This document shows, one piece after another, positions 44,618 through 52,336 of a stretch of DNA of 64,000 nt. Origin of the DNA: CAVVTR01 sp963751245 (GTDB lineage: Bacteria; Acidobacteriota; Thermoanaerobaculia; Thermoanaerobaculales; Thermoanaerobaculaceae). The stretch spans positions 62,001-126,000 of the forward strand of contig CAVVTR010000008.1 in the NCBI GenBank assembly GCA_963751245.1. The letters are read 5' to 3'. A program made the position numbers and the translations under genes. The notes under the pieces were generated by a model. It searched no databases, was not told the origin of the DNA, and saw nothing but the letters and a program-made list of their open reading frames with translations. Each line of letters starts with the position of its first letter. Within the stretch, counting starts at the first letter, position 1.

Positions 44618-45961
44618 ATGAAGACCATCCTCGTGCTCGGCGCCGGCCTGGTGGCCCGTCCGCTGCTGCGCTACCTGCTCACCCACTATGAGTACCGCGT
44701 CCGCGTGGCGACGCTGGACGTGGAGCGGGCCAACCAGCTCATGGGCGAGCACCCACGCGGCTCGGTGGTGAGCCTGGACGTCACCGACCCGGTCGAGGGA
44801 CCGGAAGCCGTGGCGGCGGCGGACATGATCGTCAGCCTGCTCCCCGCGCACCTCAACCCTACCGTGGCACGCCTGGCCATCGCCCATCGCAGGCACCTGG
44901 TGACCACGTCGTACGCGGCACCGGAGATGTGGGCCCTGGACGAGGAGGCGCGCTCCGCGGATGTGCTGCTGCTCAACGAGATGGGGCTCGACCCTGGCAT
45001 CGACCACATGACCGCCGCGTCCATCACCCGGCGCATCCAGGGGGTGGGCGGCACGGTGACGCGATTCTCGAGCTGTTGCGGCGGGTTCCCCGCGCCCGAC
45101 GCCAACACCAACCCCTGGGGGTACAAGTTCTCCTGGAGCCCCCGCGCCGTGATGCTGGCGGGGCGGCAGCCGGCACGCTACCTGCGCGGCGGGGAGGTGG
45201 TGGAGATTCCCGGCCCCGAGCTGTTCGCCCACTCCTGGCCCTACGACGTCGGGGGCCAGGGCATTTTCGAGATCTACCCCAACCGGGACTCGATCCGGTA
45301 CATCGCCCCGTACCGTCTCGAAGGCGTCCGGGACATGTTCCGGGGCACCATCCGCTACCCCGGCTGGTGCGCCACCATGAAGGCCGCCGCGACCCTGGGC
45401 CTCCTCGACATCCAGGAGCAGGACTGGGAACCGGGGACGACCTACGCCGACTTCCTCACCAGGCTGGTCCCCGACGGCAAGGGCCCGGTCCACTACCGCC
45501 TCGCCGACCACCTGGGGGTCTCCGCGGACTCGGAGGTGCTCGCCCGCCTCGAGTGGGCCGGACTTCTTTCCGACCGCCCGATGCCGGCGACCCACGCCTC
45601 GCCCCTCGAGATCTTCGGGCGCCGGCTCCAGCAGCTCATGATGTATCAGCCCGGCGAACGGGACATGGTGGCGCTCCGGCACCTGCTCGTGGCCACCTAC
45701 CCGGACGGATCGCGGGAGGAGATCCACTCCACGCTGGTGCAGACGGGGGAGGCCTGGGGCGACAGCGCCATGGCGCACACCGTCTCCCTCCCGGCGGCCA
45801 TCGTCACCAACCTGCTGCTCCACGACGGCGTCACGGCGCGCGGCGTCCAGGTCCCGGTGCTGCGGGAGATCTACGAGCCGGTGATCGAGGAGCTCGAGGA
45901 GCGCGGCGTCGCCATGAAGGAGACGAGGCACCACCGCCTGCGCGGCCCCTTCGACGTCTGA
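44618..45961 (+). CDS. Saccharopine dehydrogenase family protein
   Basis: This 447-residue protein has the Rossmann start MKTILVLGAGLVARPLLRYL, then LLLNEMGLDPGIDHMTA and the C-terminal FSSCCGGFPAPDANTNPWGYKFSWSP, all typical of saccharopine dehydrogenase (glutamate-forming). It should convert saccharopine to glutamate and 2-aminoadipate semialdehyde. GGAAGGGGCG precedes the ATG. Together with the gene before it, it gives the AASS pathway as two proteins. No aminoadipate-semialdehyde dehydrogenase is adjacent. Confidence 0.9.
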   Translation: MKTILVLGAGLVARPLLRYLLTHYEYRVRVATLDVERANQLMGEHPRGSVVSLDVTDPVEGPEAVAAADMIVSLLPAHLNPTVARLAIAHRRHLVTTSYAAPEMWALDEEARSADVLLLNEMGLDPGIDHMTAASITRRIQGVGGTVTRFSSCCGGFPAPDANTNPWGYKFSWSPRAVMLAGRQPARYLRGGEVVEIPGPELFAHSWPYDVGGQGIFEIYPNRDSIRYIAPYRLEGVRDMFRGTIRYPGWCATMKAAATLGLLDIQEQDWEPGTTYADFLTRLVPDGKGPVHYRLADHLGVSADSEVLARLEWAGLLSDRPMPATHASPLEIFGRRLQQLMMYQPGERDMVALRHLLVATYPDGSREEIHSTLVQTGEAWGDSAMAHTVSLPAAIVTNLLLHDGVTARGVQVPVLREIYEPVIEELEERGVAMKETRHHRLRGPFDV

Positions 45962-45989
45962 GCCGCCAGGAAGCCCCGGCAGCCGGCGA

Positions 45990-46193
45990 CTACCAGTCGC
46001 CCCAACGACCCCCGCCCCCGGGCCACGGGGAGGGCGGACCGCTCCCCCGGCGCTCGTGCCGGCGCCGACGCCAGCCCGTGCGCCGGTCTGTCCGCCCGGC
46101 CCGGCGCGGCGACGCCTGCACCCCTCTCCTGCGCTCCAGGCCCGTGCGCCGGTCCACCCCGGACCGCTTGTCGGGCGCCTCCTCGCACGTCAT
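45990..46193 (-). CDS. Small Arg-rich protein with (D/E)RRxG repeats
   Basis: This 67-residue frame contains repeated RRxG-type motifs (KRSGVDRRTGLERRRG, then RTDRRTGWRRRRHERRGSG) and a Pro/Gly-rich tail. The ATG at 46193 is preceded by a perfect AGGAGGTG with 7-bp spacing, which is the main reason for calling it. Short proteins with similar D/E-RR-G repeats occur in other bacteria, but no function is known. It lies 61 bp downstream of the alcohol dehydrogenase in the same orientation and may be co-transcribed. Confidence 0.55.
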   Translation of the reverse strand: MTCEEAPDKRSGVDRRTGLERRRGVQASPRRAGRTDRRTGWRRRRHERRGSGPPSPWPGGGGRWGDW

Positions 46194-46254
46194 TGAACGC
46201 ACCTCCTGCTCCTCAATATCGGGCCAAGGACCGCCAGATGCACACAGGCCCGTC

Positions 46255-47223
46255 CTACGACCGGAGGACCACGCGGTAGCGCGCCTGGTTGCGGCGGGTC
46301 CGGTCCAGGGCGTCGTTCGCGCGCTGCATGGGCATCACCTCGGTGACGGCGCCGAGGCCCTTCTCCGCGGCCAGGTCCAGCATCTCCCTGATCTCGTGGG
46401 GATTGCCGATGGCGCTGCCGCACACGGTCTTGCGCCCGCCGATGAGAGACATGGCGCCGACGGTCAAGGGTTCGGGCGCCGCACCGAGCTGACAGAACAC
46501 GCCCCGCGGCCGCAGCGCACCGAGGAACACGCCCATGTCGGGAGCGAAGTGGGCGGTGTTCAGGACCAGGTCGAGCATCCCCTTCGCCGGTTCGCCGGTG
46601 ACGAAGTGCTGCGCCCCCAGCCGGCGCGCCTCCGCCTCCTTCTCGCGCGAGCGCGAGAACGCGGTCACCTCGCACCCCATGGCGGCGGCGAACTGCACGG
46701 CCATGTGTCCGAGGCCGCCGATGCCGACGACGCCCACCCGGGAGCCCGCCCCGGCGTGGCGGCGCAGCGGCGAATAGACGGTGATGCCGCCGCACATCAG
46801 GGGCGCCGCGGCCTCGCTGGCGAGCGCTCCGGGGATGGCGAAGACGAAACGGCGGTCGACGCGGATGCGGTCGGCGAACCCCCCGAAGTTGCCCATGCAG
46901 GTGGCCTGGTTGTCCGGGCAGAGCACCTCCTCGCCCTCGCGGCAGTAGTCGCAGGCACCACAGCTGCCGCACTGCCACCCGACCCCGACCCGCGTGCCGG
47001 GCGCGAAGCCTCCGCCGGAGACGACCTGCCCCACGATCTCGTGGCCGGGGACGAGCGGAAACACGTCGCCCCAATCGCCGTCGGCGAGGTGGACGTCCGA
47101 GTGGCAGATCCCGCAGTGAGAGATCGCGATCTCCACGTCCTCGGGGCCGAGCGGCCTCGGCTCGTAGTCGAAGGGTTGCAGCGGCCCGCGGGCGGCCTTC
47201 ACGGCCAAGGCGTGAATCGTCAT
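46255..47223 (-). CDS. Zinc-dependent alcohol dehydrogenase (CAD/YahK type)
   Basis: This 322-residue medium-chain dehydrogenase has the catalytic zinc region CGICHSDVHLADGDWGDVFPLVPGHEIVG, a structural zinc lobe with cysteines at CGSCGACDYCREGEEVLC, and the Rossmann motif VGVVGIGGLGHMAVQFAAAMG. It belongs to the cinnamyl/YahK-like NADP(H)-dependent group and probably reduces aldehydes. The N-terminus starts MTIHALAVKAARGPLQPFDYEPR, with AGAGAGGTGGAG upstream. The protein is slightly shorter than usual but all motifs are present. Confidence 0.9.
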   Translation of the reverse strand: MTIHALAVKAARGPLQPFDYEPRPLGPEDVEIAISHCGICHSDVHLADGDWGDVFPLVPGHEIVGQVVSGGGFAPGTRVGVGWQCGSCGACDYCREGEEVLCPDNQATCMGNFGGFADRIRVDRRFVFAIPGALASEAAAPLMCGGITVYSPLRRHAGAGSRVGVVGIGGLGHMAVQFAAAMGCEVTAFSRSREKEAEARRLGAQHFVTGEPAKGMLDLVLNTAHFAPDMGVFLGALRPRGVFCQLGAAPEPLTVGAMSLIGGRKTVCGSAIGNPHEIREMLDLAAEKGLGAVTEVMPMQRANDALDRTRRNQARYRVVLRS

Positions 47224-47300
47224 CGTCTCTCCACCTCTCTGTCTGTCACGGATGACCGAACGCCCGGTTGGACCCGGGGCATTCCTCGCGGCCGCCGGCG

Positions 47301-47753
47301 TCAGAACGAGAGCTTGTAGCTGATGCCGGACTCGCTGCCGAGGACGTGGCACAGCCCCCGGCCGCGGATACGGAGCCGCTTCTCCACCTGGAGGACGCAC
47401 CGCAGGGTCGTGCCCTGGTCCCCCGTGACCTCCCCGCGCAGGTTGAGCGTGGCGGGGCCCATCCGCACCGGAGCCTCCCCGGAGGGAATGGGACCGCCGG
47501 TCCCCGGCGCGGGCATGGCCGGAGAGAGCTCCCCGGCGCGGCGGTTCTCGACGTCCTCCACGAGGGTGCCGGCCAGCCGTTCCCCGGTGACGGGGTCGAC
47601 TCCGGTGACGCGGGCGCTGTCGCTGCTCACCGTCACCTCCACCGGGATCGTCCGTCCCGAGGGCACGCGGACCAGCGACCCGGACCGCGTCACCGCACAC
47701 CCCGCCAGCACGACCACCGCGGTCACCGCGGCCACCGTCACGAGCTGTCGCAT
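47301..47753 (-). CDS. Putative lipoprotein
   Basis: This 150-residue protein begins MRQLVTVAAVTAVVVLAGC, a type II signal peptide with lipobox LAGC, so it should be lipid-anchored in a membrane. The rest is beta-rich without known motifs (VEVTVSSDSARVTGVDPVTGERLAGTL, then GPATLNLRGEVTGDQGTTLRCVLQVEKR). The ATG at 47753 is preferred to a longer frame because GGAGGG is next to it. No function was recognised. Confidence 0.75.
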   Translation of the reverse strand: MRQLVTVAAVTAVVVLAGCAVTRSGSLVRVPSGRTIPVEVTVSSDSARVTGVDPVTGERLAGTLVEDVENRRAGELSPAMPAPGTGGPIPSGEAPVRMGPATLNLRGEVTGDQGTTLRCVLQVEKRLRIRGRGLCHVLGSESGISYKLSF

Positions 47754-47939
47754 GATCCCTCCAAACCGGCCCGGGGAGGCGGTCCCCGCCACGGCCGTTG
47801 CGGACCCGGCCCGGGCGCGGGATGACACGCCTCACCTGCTGAAAGTATACGTCCCGTCATGCGCGAGGGCGGCACCGGGCGTAGTATGGTTGGCCGGCGG
47901 CGAGCCGGCCGCGAAGAACAGCGCAAGGGAGGTCCCCGG

Positions 47940-49265
47940 ATGAACGGCAAGCTGCTCCTGCCCGTCCTGCTCCTGCTCGGAGCCACGGTTGCGACGGCGG
48001 GGGTGTTCCCCTTCTCCTACGAGGTGAACACCCTGGACAACGGTCTCAAGGTCATCATGGTCCCGATGCACTCCAACGGGCTCGTCGCCTACTACTCCGT
48101 GGTCCGGACGGGAAGCCGCGACGAGTACGAGCCGGGGCACTCCGGCTTCGCCCACTTCTTCGAGCACATGATGTTCCGGGGCACGGAGCGCTTCCCCGCC
48201 CGCGTCTACGACGAGCTCATCACCTCCATCGGTGCGGACGCCAACGCCTACACCACCGACGACTACACGGCGTTCCACCTGAACTTCGCCTCCGAGGACC
48301 TGCCGAAGGTCGTCGAGCTGGAGGCCGACCGCTTCCAGAACCTCTCCTACGCCGAGCGGGACTTCCAGACGGAGTCCGGGGCGGTGTACGGAGAATACCG
48401 GAAGGGGCGCACCGATCCGTTCGAGGTGCTCTTCGAAGCGCTGCAGAACACCGCCTTCGACGCGCACACCTACAAGCACACCACCATCGGCTTCGAGCAC
48501 GACGTGGCCGCCATGCCGACCATGTACGACTACTCGAAGTCCTTCTTCAACCGGTACTACCGGCCCGAGAACGTGGTCCTCGTGGTGGCGGGCGACTTCG
48601 ATCCGAAGGCGGCCATGGATCTCATCCGCACCCACTACGGCTCCTGGAAGCCGGGCTACGTGGCCCCGTCGATCCCCGTCGAGCCCGAGCAGAAGGCCGA
48701 GCGCACGGTGGACGTGTCCTACGCCGGCCGCTCCGTCCCCCTGCTGGCGGAGGCCTGGAAGGGCGCTGCCTTCGACCCCGCGAACCGCGCCATGGTCGCC
48801 GCAACGGTGCTGGGCGAGCTGGCGTTCGGTGAGACCAGCGACCTGTACAGGAGCCTTGTCCTCGACAGCCGGACGGTGCAGCGACTGTTCGTGGACTTCG
48901 GCACCAACCGCGACCCGGGCCTGTGGACCCTCATCGCCATGGTCGGCGACGCCGACGACGTCCCCGCGGTGAGGAAGGCCATCGACGGGACGGTGGCGAC
49001 GTTCCAGGCGGCGCCCCCGGACCCGGCGCGCCTCGACGCGCTGAAGAGGAACATGCGCTACTCGTTCCTCATGCGCATGGAGACGCCGGACCGCGTGGCC
49101 GGCAGTCTGGCCCGCTTCGTGGCCCTCACGGGGGGGATCGAGGCCATCGACCGGCTCTTCGCGACCCTCGACGAGATCACACCCGAGGACGTGCAGAACG
49201 CCGCTCGGACGTTCCTGGTGCCGCGGCACCGCACCATCGTGCAGCTCGAGGGGGTGAAGGAATGA
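47940..49265 (+). CDS. Exported M16 zinc metallopeptidase (catalytic partner)
   Basis: This 441-residue protein has a signal peptide (MNGKLLLPVLLLLGATVATA). The M16 zinc site HFFEH (H72, E75, H76) is followed exactly 76 residues later by E152 in ESGAVYGE, so the metal site is complete. The overall fold is the pitrilysin-type two-lobe structure (TLDNGLKVIMVPMHSNGLVAYYSVVRTGSRDE, then RYYRPENVVLVVAGDF). It likely digests peptides in the periplasm. The next gene overlaps by 4 bp and encodes a non-catalytic M16 partner, as in heterodimeric M16B peptidases. GGGAGG precedes the ATG. Confidence 0.93.
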   Translation: MNGKLLLPVLLLLGATVATAGVFPFSYEVNTLDNGLKVIMVPMHSNGLVAYYSVVRTGSRDEYEPGHSGFAHFFEHMMFRGTERFPARVYDELITSIGADANAYTTDDYTAFHLNFASEDLPKVVELEADRFQNLSYAERDFQTESGAVYGEYRKGRTDPFEVLFEALQNTAFDAHTYKHTTIGFEHDVAAMPTMYDYSKSFFNRYYRPENVVLVVAGDFDPKAAMDLIRTHYGSWKPGYVAPSIPVEPEQKAERTVDVSYAGRSVPLLAEAWKGAAFDPANRAMVAATVLGELAFGETSDLYRSLVLDSRTVQRLFVDFGTNRDPGLWTLIAMVGDADDVPAVRKAIDGTVATFQAAPPDPARLDALKRNMRYSFLMRMETPDRVAGSLARFVALTGGIEAIDRLFATLDEITPEDVQNAARTFLVPRHRTIVQLEGVKE

Positions 49266-50782
49266 CCCGGTTCGGCCTCATCGCAGCCCTGGCTCCCCTG
49301 GCGGTGCTGGTCGCCTGCGGGGGCGGACGGACGGCGCCCGGCGCGCTGGCCGCGAAACCCGTGCTGCTGCCCGTCCCCGGCGACCCCACCATCGCCTGCT
49401 CGGTGTCGTTCCGGGCGGGTTCGCAGGACGACCCCGCCGGCAAGGAGGGGCTCGCCTACATCACCGCCACGATGATGGCCGAGGGCGCCACCTCGGCTCA
49501 CGCCTACCCCGAGATCCTGAGGCTCCTCTACCCCATGGCGTCCTCGTACCGCGTCCGCGTGGACAAGGAGCGCATCACCTTCACCGGGCGCACGCACCGT
49601 GACAACACCGGCCCCTTCACCGACCTGTTCCTCGACGCCGTCCTCCGCCCCGCGTTCACCGCCGACGACCTCCACCGGATCCGCGAGCGCACCCTCTCGT
49701 ACCTCGAGAAGACGCTGCGCTACAGCTCGGACGAGGACCTCGGCAAGGCCGCCCTGTACAACACCGTCTTCGCGGGAACCCCCTACGGCCACCTCGACGA
49801 GGGCACGGTCGAGGGCCTCGCCGCGATCACCCTCGAAGACGTGAAGAGCTTCTACGCGAAGCACTTCACCCGGGACACGGTGCTCCTGGGCCTGGGCGGC
49901 GGCTACCAGGGGGAGCTGGTGAGCCGCATGGAGCAGGCGCTGGCCACGCTCCCGGCCGGCGCACCGCCGGAGGCCCCCGCCCCGCGGCCGGCCGCCATTC
50001 ACGGACGGCAGGTGGTCATCGTCTCCAAGCCCGGTCCTGCCACCGCCATCAGCCTCGGGTTCCCCCTCCCCGTGCACCGCGGCGACCGCGACTTCTACGC
50101 CCTGTGGGTCGCGAACTCCTGGCTGGGCGAGCACCGCAACTCGGCGTCCCACCTCTACCAGGTGATCCGCGAGGCGCGCGGGATGAACTACGGCGACTAC
50201 TCCTACCTGGAGGCCTTCCCCGAGGGAGGGTCCCGGCAGATGCCGCCGCCCAACGTGCCCCGCCGCCGGCAGATCTTCGAGGTGTGGATCCGGCCCGTCC
50301 CCGGCGGCCAGGCCCGGTTCGCTCTGCGGGCGGCGGTGCGGGAGCTCGAGAAGCTCGCCGCCGACGGGCTCACCCAGGAGCAGTTCGACCTCACGCAGAG
50401 GTTCCTGCTCAAGTACTCCCTGCACTTCGCGGACACCACCGCCGCCCGCCTCGGCTACGCCGTGGACGACCGCTTCTACGGCATTCCCGAGCCCGGGCAC
50501 CTGGCCCGGTTCCGCGAGGTCGTGGCCTCCCTCACCCGCGACGAGGTCAACGCCGCGGTGAGGAAGTACCTCGCGCCCGACAACGTCGTCATCGCCATGG
50601 TCGGCGAGGACGGCCCGAAGCTCGCGGACGCCCTCGCCGCCGGCGCGCCCAGCCCCATCACCTACGCCACGCCGAAGCCCCCCGAGGTGCTGGAGGAGGA
50701 CAAGGTCATCGCCGCCTATCCCCTGCGCATCGAGCGGGCGAACGTGAAGGTCGTGCCCGTGGAGGAGATGTTCCTGCGCTGA
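49262..50782 (+). CDS. Lipoprotein M16 peptidase-like subunit lacking the zinc site
   Basis: This 506-residue M16 homologue begins MTRFGLIAALAPLAVLVACGGG, with lipobox LVAC. The position of HxxEH is occupied by GLAYITATMMAEGA, so it cannot bind zinc in the usual way. The rest of the two-lobe fold is present (VLLGLGGGYQGELVSRME, RRRQIFEVWIRPVPGG, YLAPDNVVIAMVGEDG). In M16B enzymes an active and an inactive chain form the chamber. The 4-bp ATGA overlap with the catalytic partner supports this role. It is membrane-anchored whereas the partner appears soluble. Confidence 0.9.
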   Translation: MTRFGLIAALAPLAVLVACGGGRTAPGALAAKPVLLPVPGDPTIACSVSFRAGSQDDPAGKEGLAYITATMMAEGATSAHAYPEILRLLYPMASSYRVRVDKERITFTGRTHRDNTGPFTDLFLDAVLRPAFTADDLHRIRERTLSYLEKTLRYSSDEDLGKAALYNTVFAGTPYGHLDEGTVEGLAAITLEDVKSFYAKHFTRDTVLLGLGGGYQGELVSRMEQALATLPAGAPPEAPAPRPAAIHGRQVVIVSKPGPATAISLGFPLPVHRGDRDFYALWVANSWLGEHRNSASHLYQVIREARGMNYGDYSYLEAFPEGGSRQMPPPNVPRRRQIFEVWIRPVPGGQARFALRAAVRELEKLAADGLTQEQFDLTQRFLLKYSLHFADTTAARLGYAVDDRFYGIPEPGHLARFREVVASLTRDEVNAAVRKYLAPDNVVIAMVGEDGPKLADALAAGAPSPITYATPKPPEVLEEDKVIAAYPLRIERANVKVVPVEEMFLR

Positions 50783-50927
50783 TGGCCCGCCTCCGCTCCT
50801 GGACGACCACCCGGGAGGGCGGGCAGCCGCAGCCCTTCCGCCGGGTGCCGGGACCCTCCCGGCGCCCTGCCGATGATTCCACGCCCGGCGGGCGAGGACC
50901 CGCCGGAGCCCAGACTGGAGGACAACG

Positions 50928-52232
50928 ATGATCCGGAAACCGATGCTGCTCCTGTGCGCGCTCGCCGTCGCCGCGCCGGCCGCCATGGCCGCACCGCCCA
51001 CACCTCAGCCGACCCAGTCCCCGGACAAGGCCGTCTACCAGCCCCGCAAGCAGGACGAGGTGCTCAAGGAGATGCAGGCCGCGAACAAGGCCCGGGACAA
51101 GGCCGAGGAAGAGGCCACCGCCAAGATCCGCGAGGCGCAGAAGGCCCGGCGCAAGGAGGACAGGGAGAACGCCAAGGTCCTGCGCTTCGACATGTCCGGC
51201 GTGGTCAAGCCGGCCTCCCCGGCGGCCTTCGAGCAGGCCTGGCACTTCCCGCCGGTGGCCCAGTACCTCACCGGGACCTGCTGGAGCTTCTCCACCACGT
51301 CGTTCTACGAGTCCGAGATCCACCGCCTCACGGGGCAGGAGATCAAGCTCTCGGAGATCTACACCGTGTACTGGGAGTACGTCGAGAAGATGCGCCGCTT
51401 CCTCCGCGAGCGCGGCGACTCCATCGTCGAGGAGGGCTCCGAGGGCAACGCGCTGCCGCGCATCTGGAAGCAGTACGGGATCGTCCCCGAGAGCGCCTAC
51501 ACCGGCCTCCTCGGCACGGCGACGCGTCACGATCACTCCCGGCTCATCAAGCGGCTCCAGGAGCTCGCGGCCTGGGCCAGGAAGAACGACGTCTGGGACG
51601 AGGCGCTCGTCCTGAAGATGACCCGCGACATTCTCGACAGCGAGCTGGGCGCTCCCCCCACCGAGGTGACCTGGCAGGGGAAGACGTACACGCCACAGCA
51701 GTTCCTCAAGGACGTGACCGGACTCAACATGGACGACTACGTCGAGGTCATGTCCACCCTGTCCGTTCCCTTCTACACCCAGGGCGAGTACAAGGTGCCC
51801 GACAACTGGTGGCACGACGCCTCGTACTACAACGTGCCTCTCGAAGAGTGGTACGCGGCGCTGAAGAAGGCGGTGCAGGCCGGCTACACCGTGGCCATCG
51901 GCGGCGACGTCTCCGAGCCCGGCCTCAACGGCGCCGAGGACGCGGCGGTGATCCCCAGCTTCGACATCCCGCAGGCGTTCATCAACCAGGATTCCCGCGA
52001 GTTCCGGTTCGCCAACAAGACCTCCACCGACGACCACGGCATCCACCTGGTCGGCTGGACCACCGCCGGCGGTCACGACTGGTTCCTGATCAAGGACTCG
52101 TCGCGCTCGGCGCGGCAGGGGAAGTTCCCCGGCTACTTCTTCTACCGGGACGACTACGTGAAGCTGAAGATGCTCACCTACACCATCAACAGGAACGCCG
52201 TGAAGGACCTCCTGGCCAGGTTCCAGAAGTAG
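50928..52232 (+). CDS. Exported C1-like cysteine peptidase (bleomycin hydrolase/PepC-like)
   Basis: This 434-residue protein has a signal peptide (MIRKPMLLLCALAVAAPAAMA), a Lys/Glu-rich coiled linker (residues 40-85) and a papain-fold domain. The nucleophile motif TGTCWSF has Cys118, and the histidine loop DDHGIHLVGW has His370. The third papain residue, usually Asn in an N-S-W motif, appears here as Asp390 in IKDSS, which may weaken activity. C1B members such as bleomycin hydrolase and PepC are aminopeptidases. It follows the M16 pair by 145 bp in the same orientation and probably belongs to the same peptide-degrading set. Confidence 0.85.
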   Translation: MIRKPMLLLCALAVAAPAAMAAPPTPQPTQSPDKAVYQPRKQDEVLKEMQAANKARDKAEEEATAKIREAQKARRKEDRENAKVLRFDMSGVVKPASPAAFEQAWHFPPVAQYLTGTCWSFSTTSFYESEIHRLTGQEIKLSEIYTVYWEYVEKMRRFLRERGDSIVEEGSEGNALPRIWKQYGIVPESAYTGLLGTATRHDHSRLIKRLQELAAWARKNDVWDEALVLKMTRDILDSELGAPPTEVTWQGKTYTPQQFLKDVTGLNMDDYVEVMSTLSVPFYTQGEYKVPDNWWHDASYYNVPLEEWYAALKKAVQAGYTVAIGGDVSEPGLNGAEDAAVIPSFDIPQAFINQDSREFRFANKTSTDDHGIHLVGWTTAGGHDWFLIKDSSRSARQGKFPGYFFYRDDYVKLKMLTYTINRNAVKDLLARFQK

Positions 52233-52257
52233 CCCACGGCTTCACGACGCGAACGGT

Positions 52258-52283
52258 GAAAGGGCGGCTCCGGCCGCCCTTTC
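52258..52283 (+). terminator. Terminator hairpin after the C1 peptidase
   Basis: GAAAGGGCGGC and GCCGCCCTTTC form a perfect 11-bp stem with a TCCG loop, 26 bp past the stop codon. The stem itself ends in TTTC. It also separates the convergent trehalose gene. Confidence 0.75.
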
Positions 52284-52336
52284 CGTCTCGGGACCGGAGC
52301 ACCCGCCCGAACCACCGGGACCGGCCCGGCCGGGGA

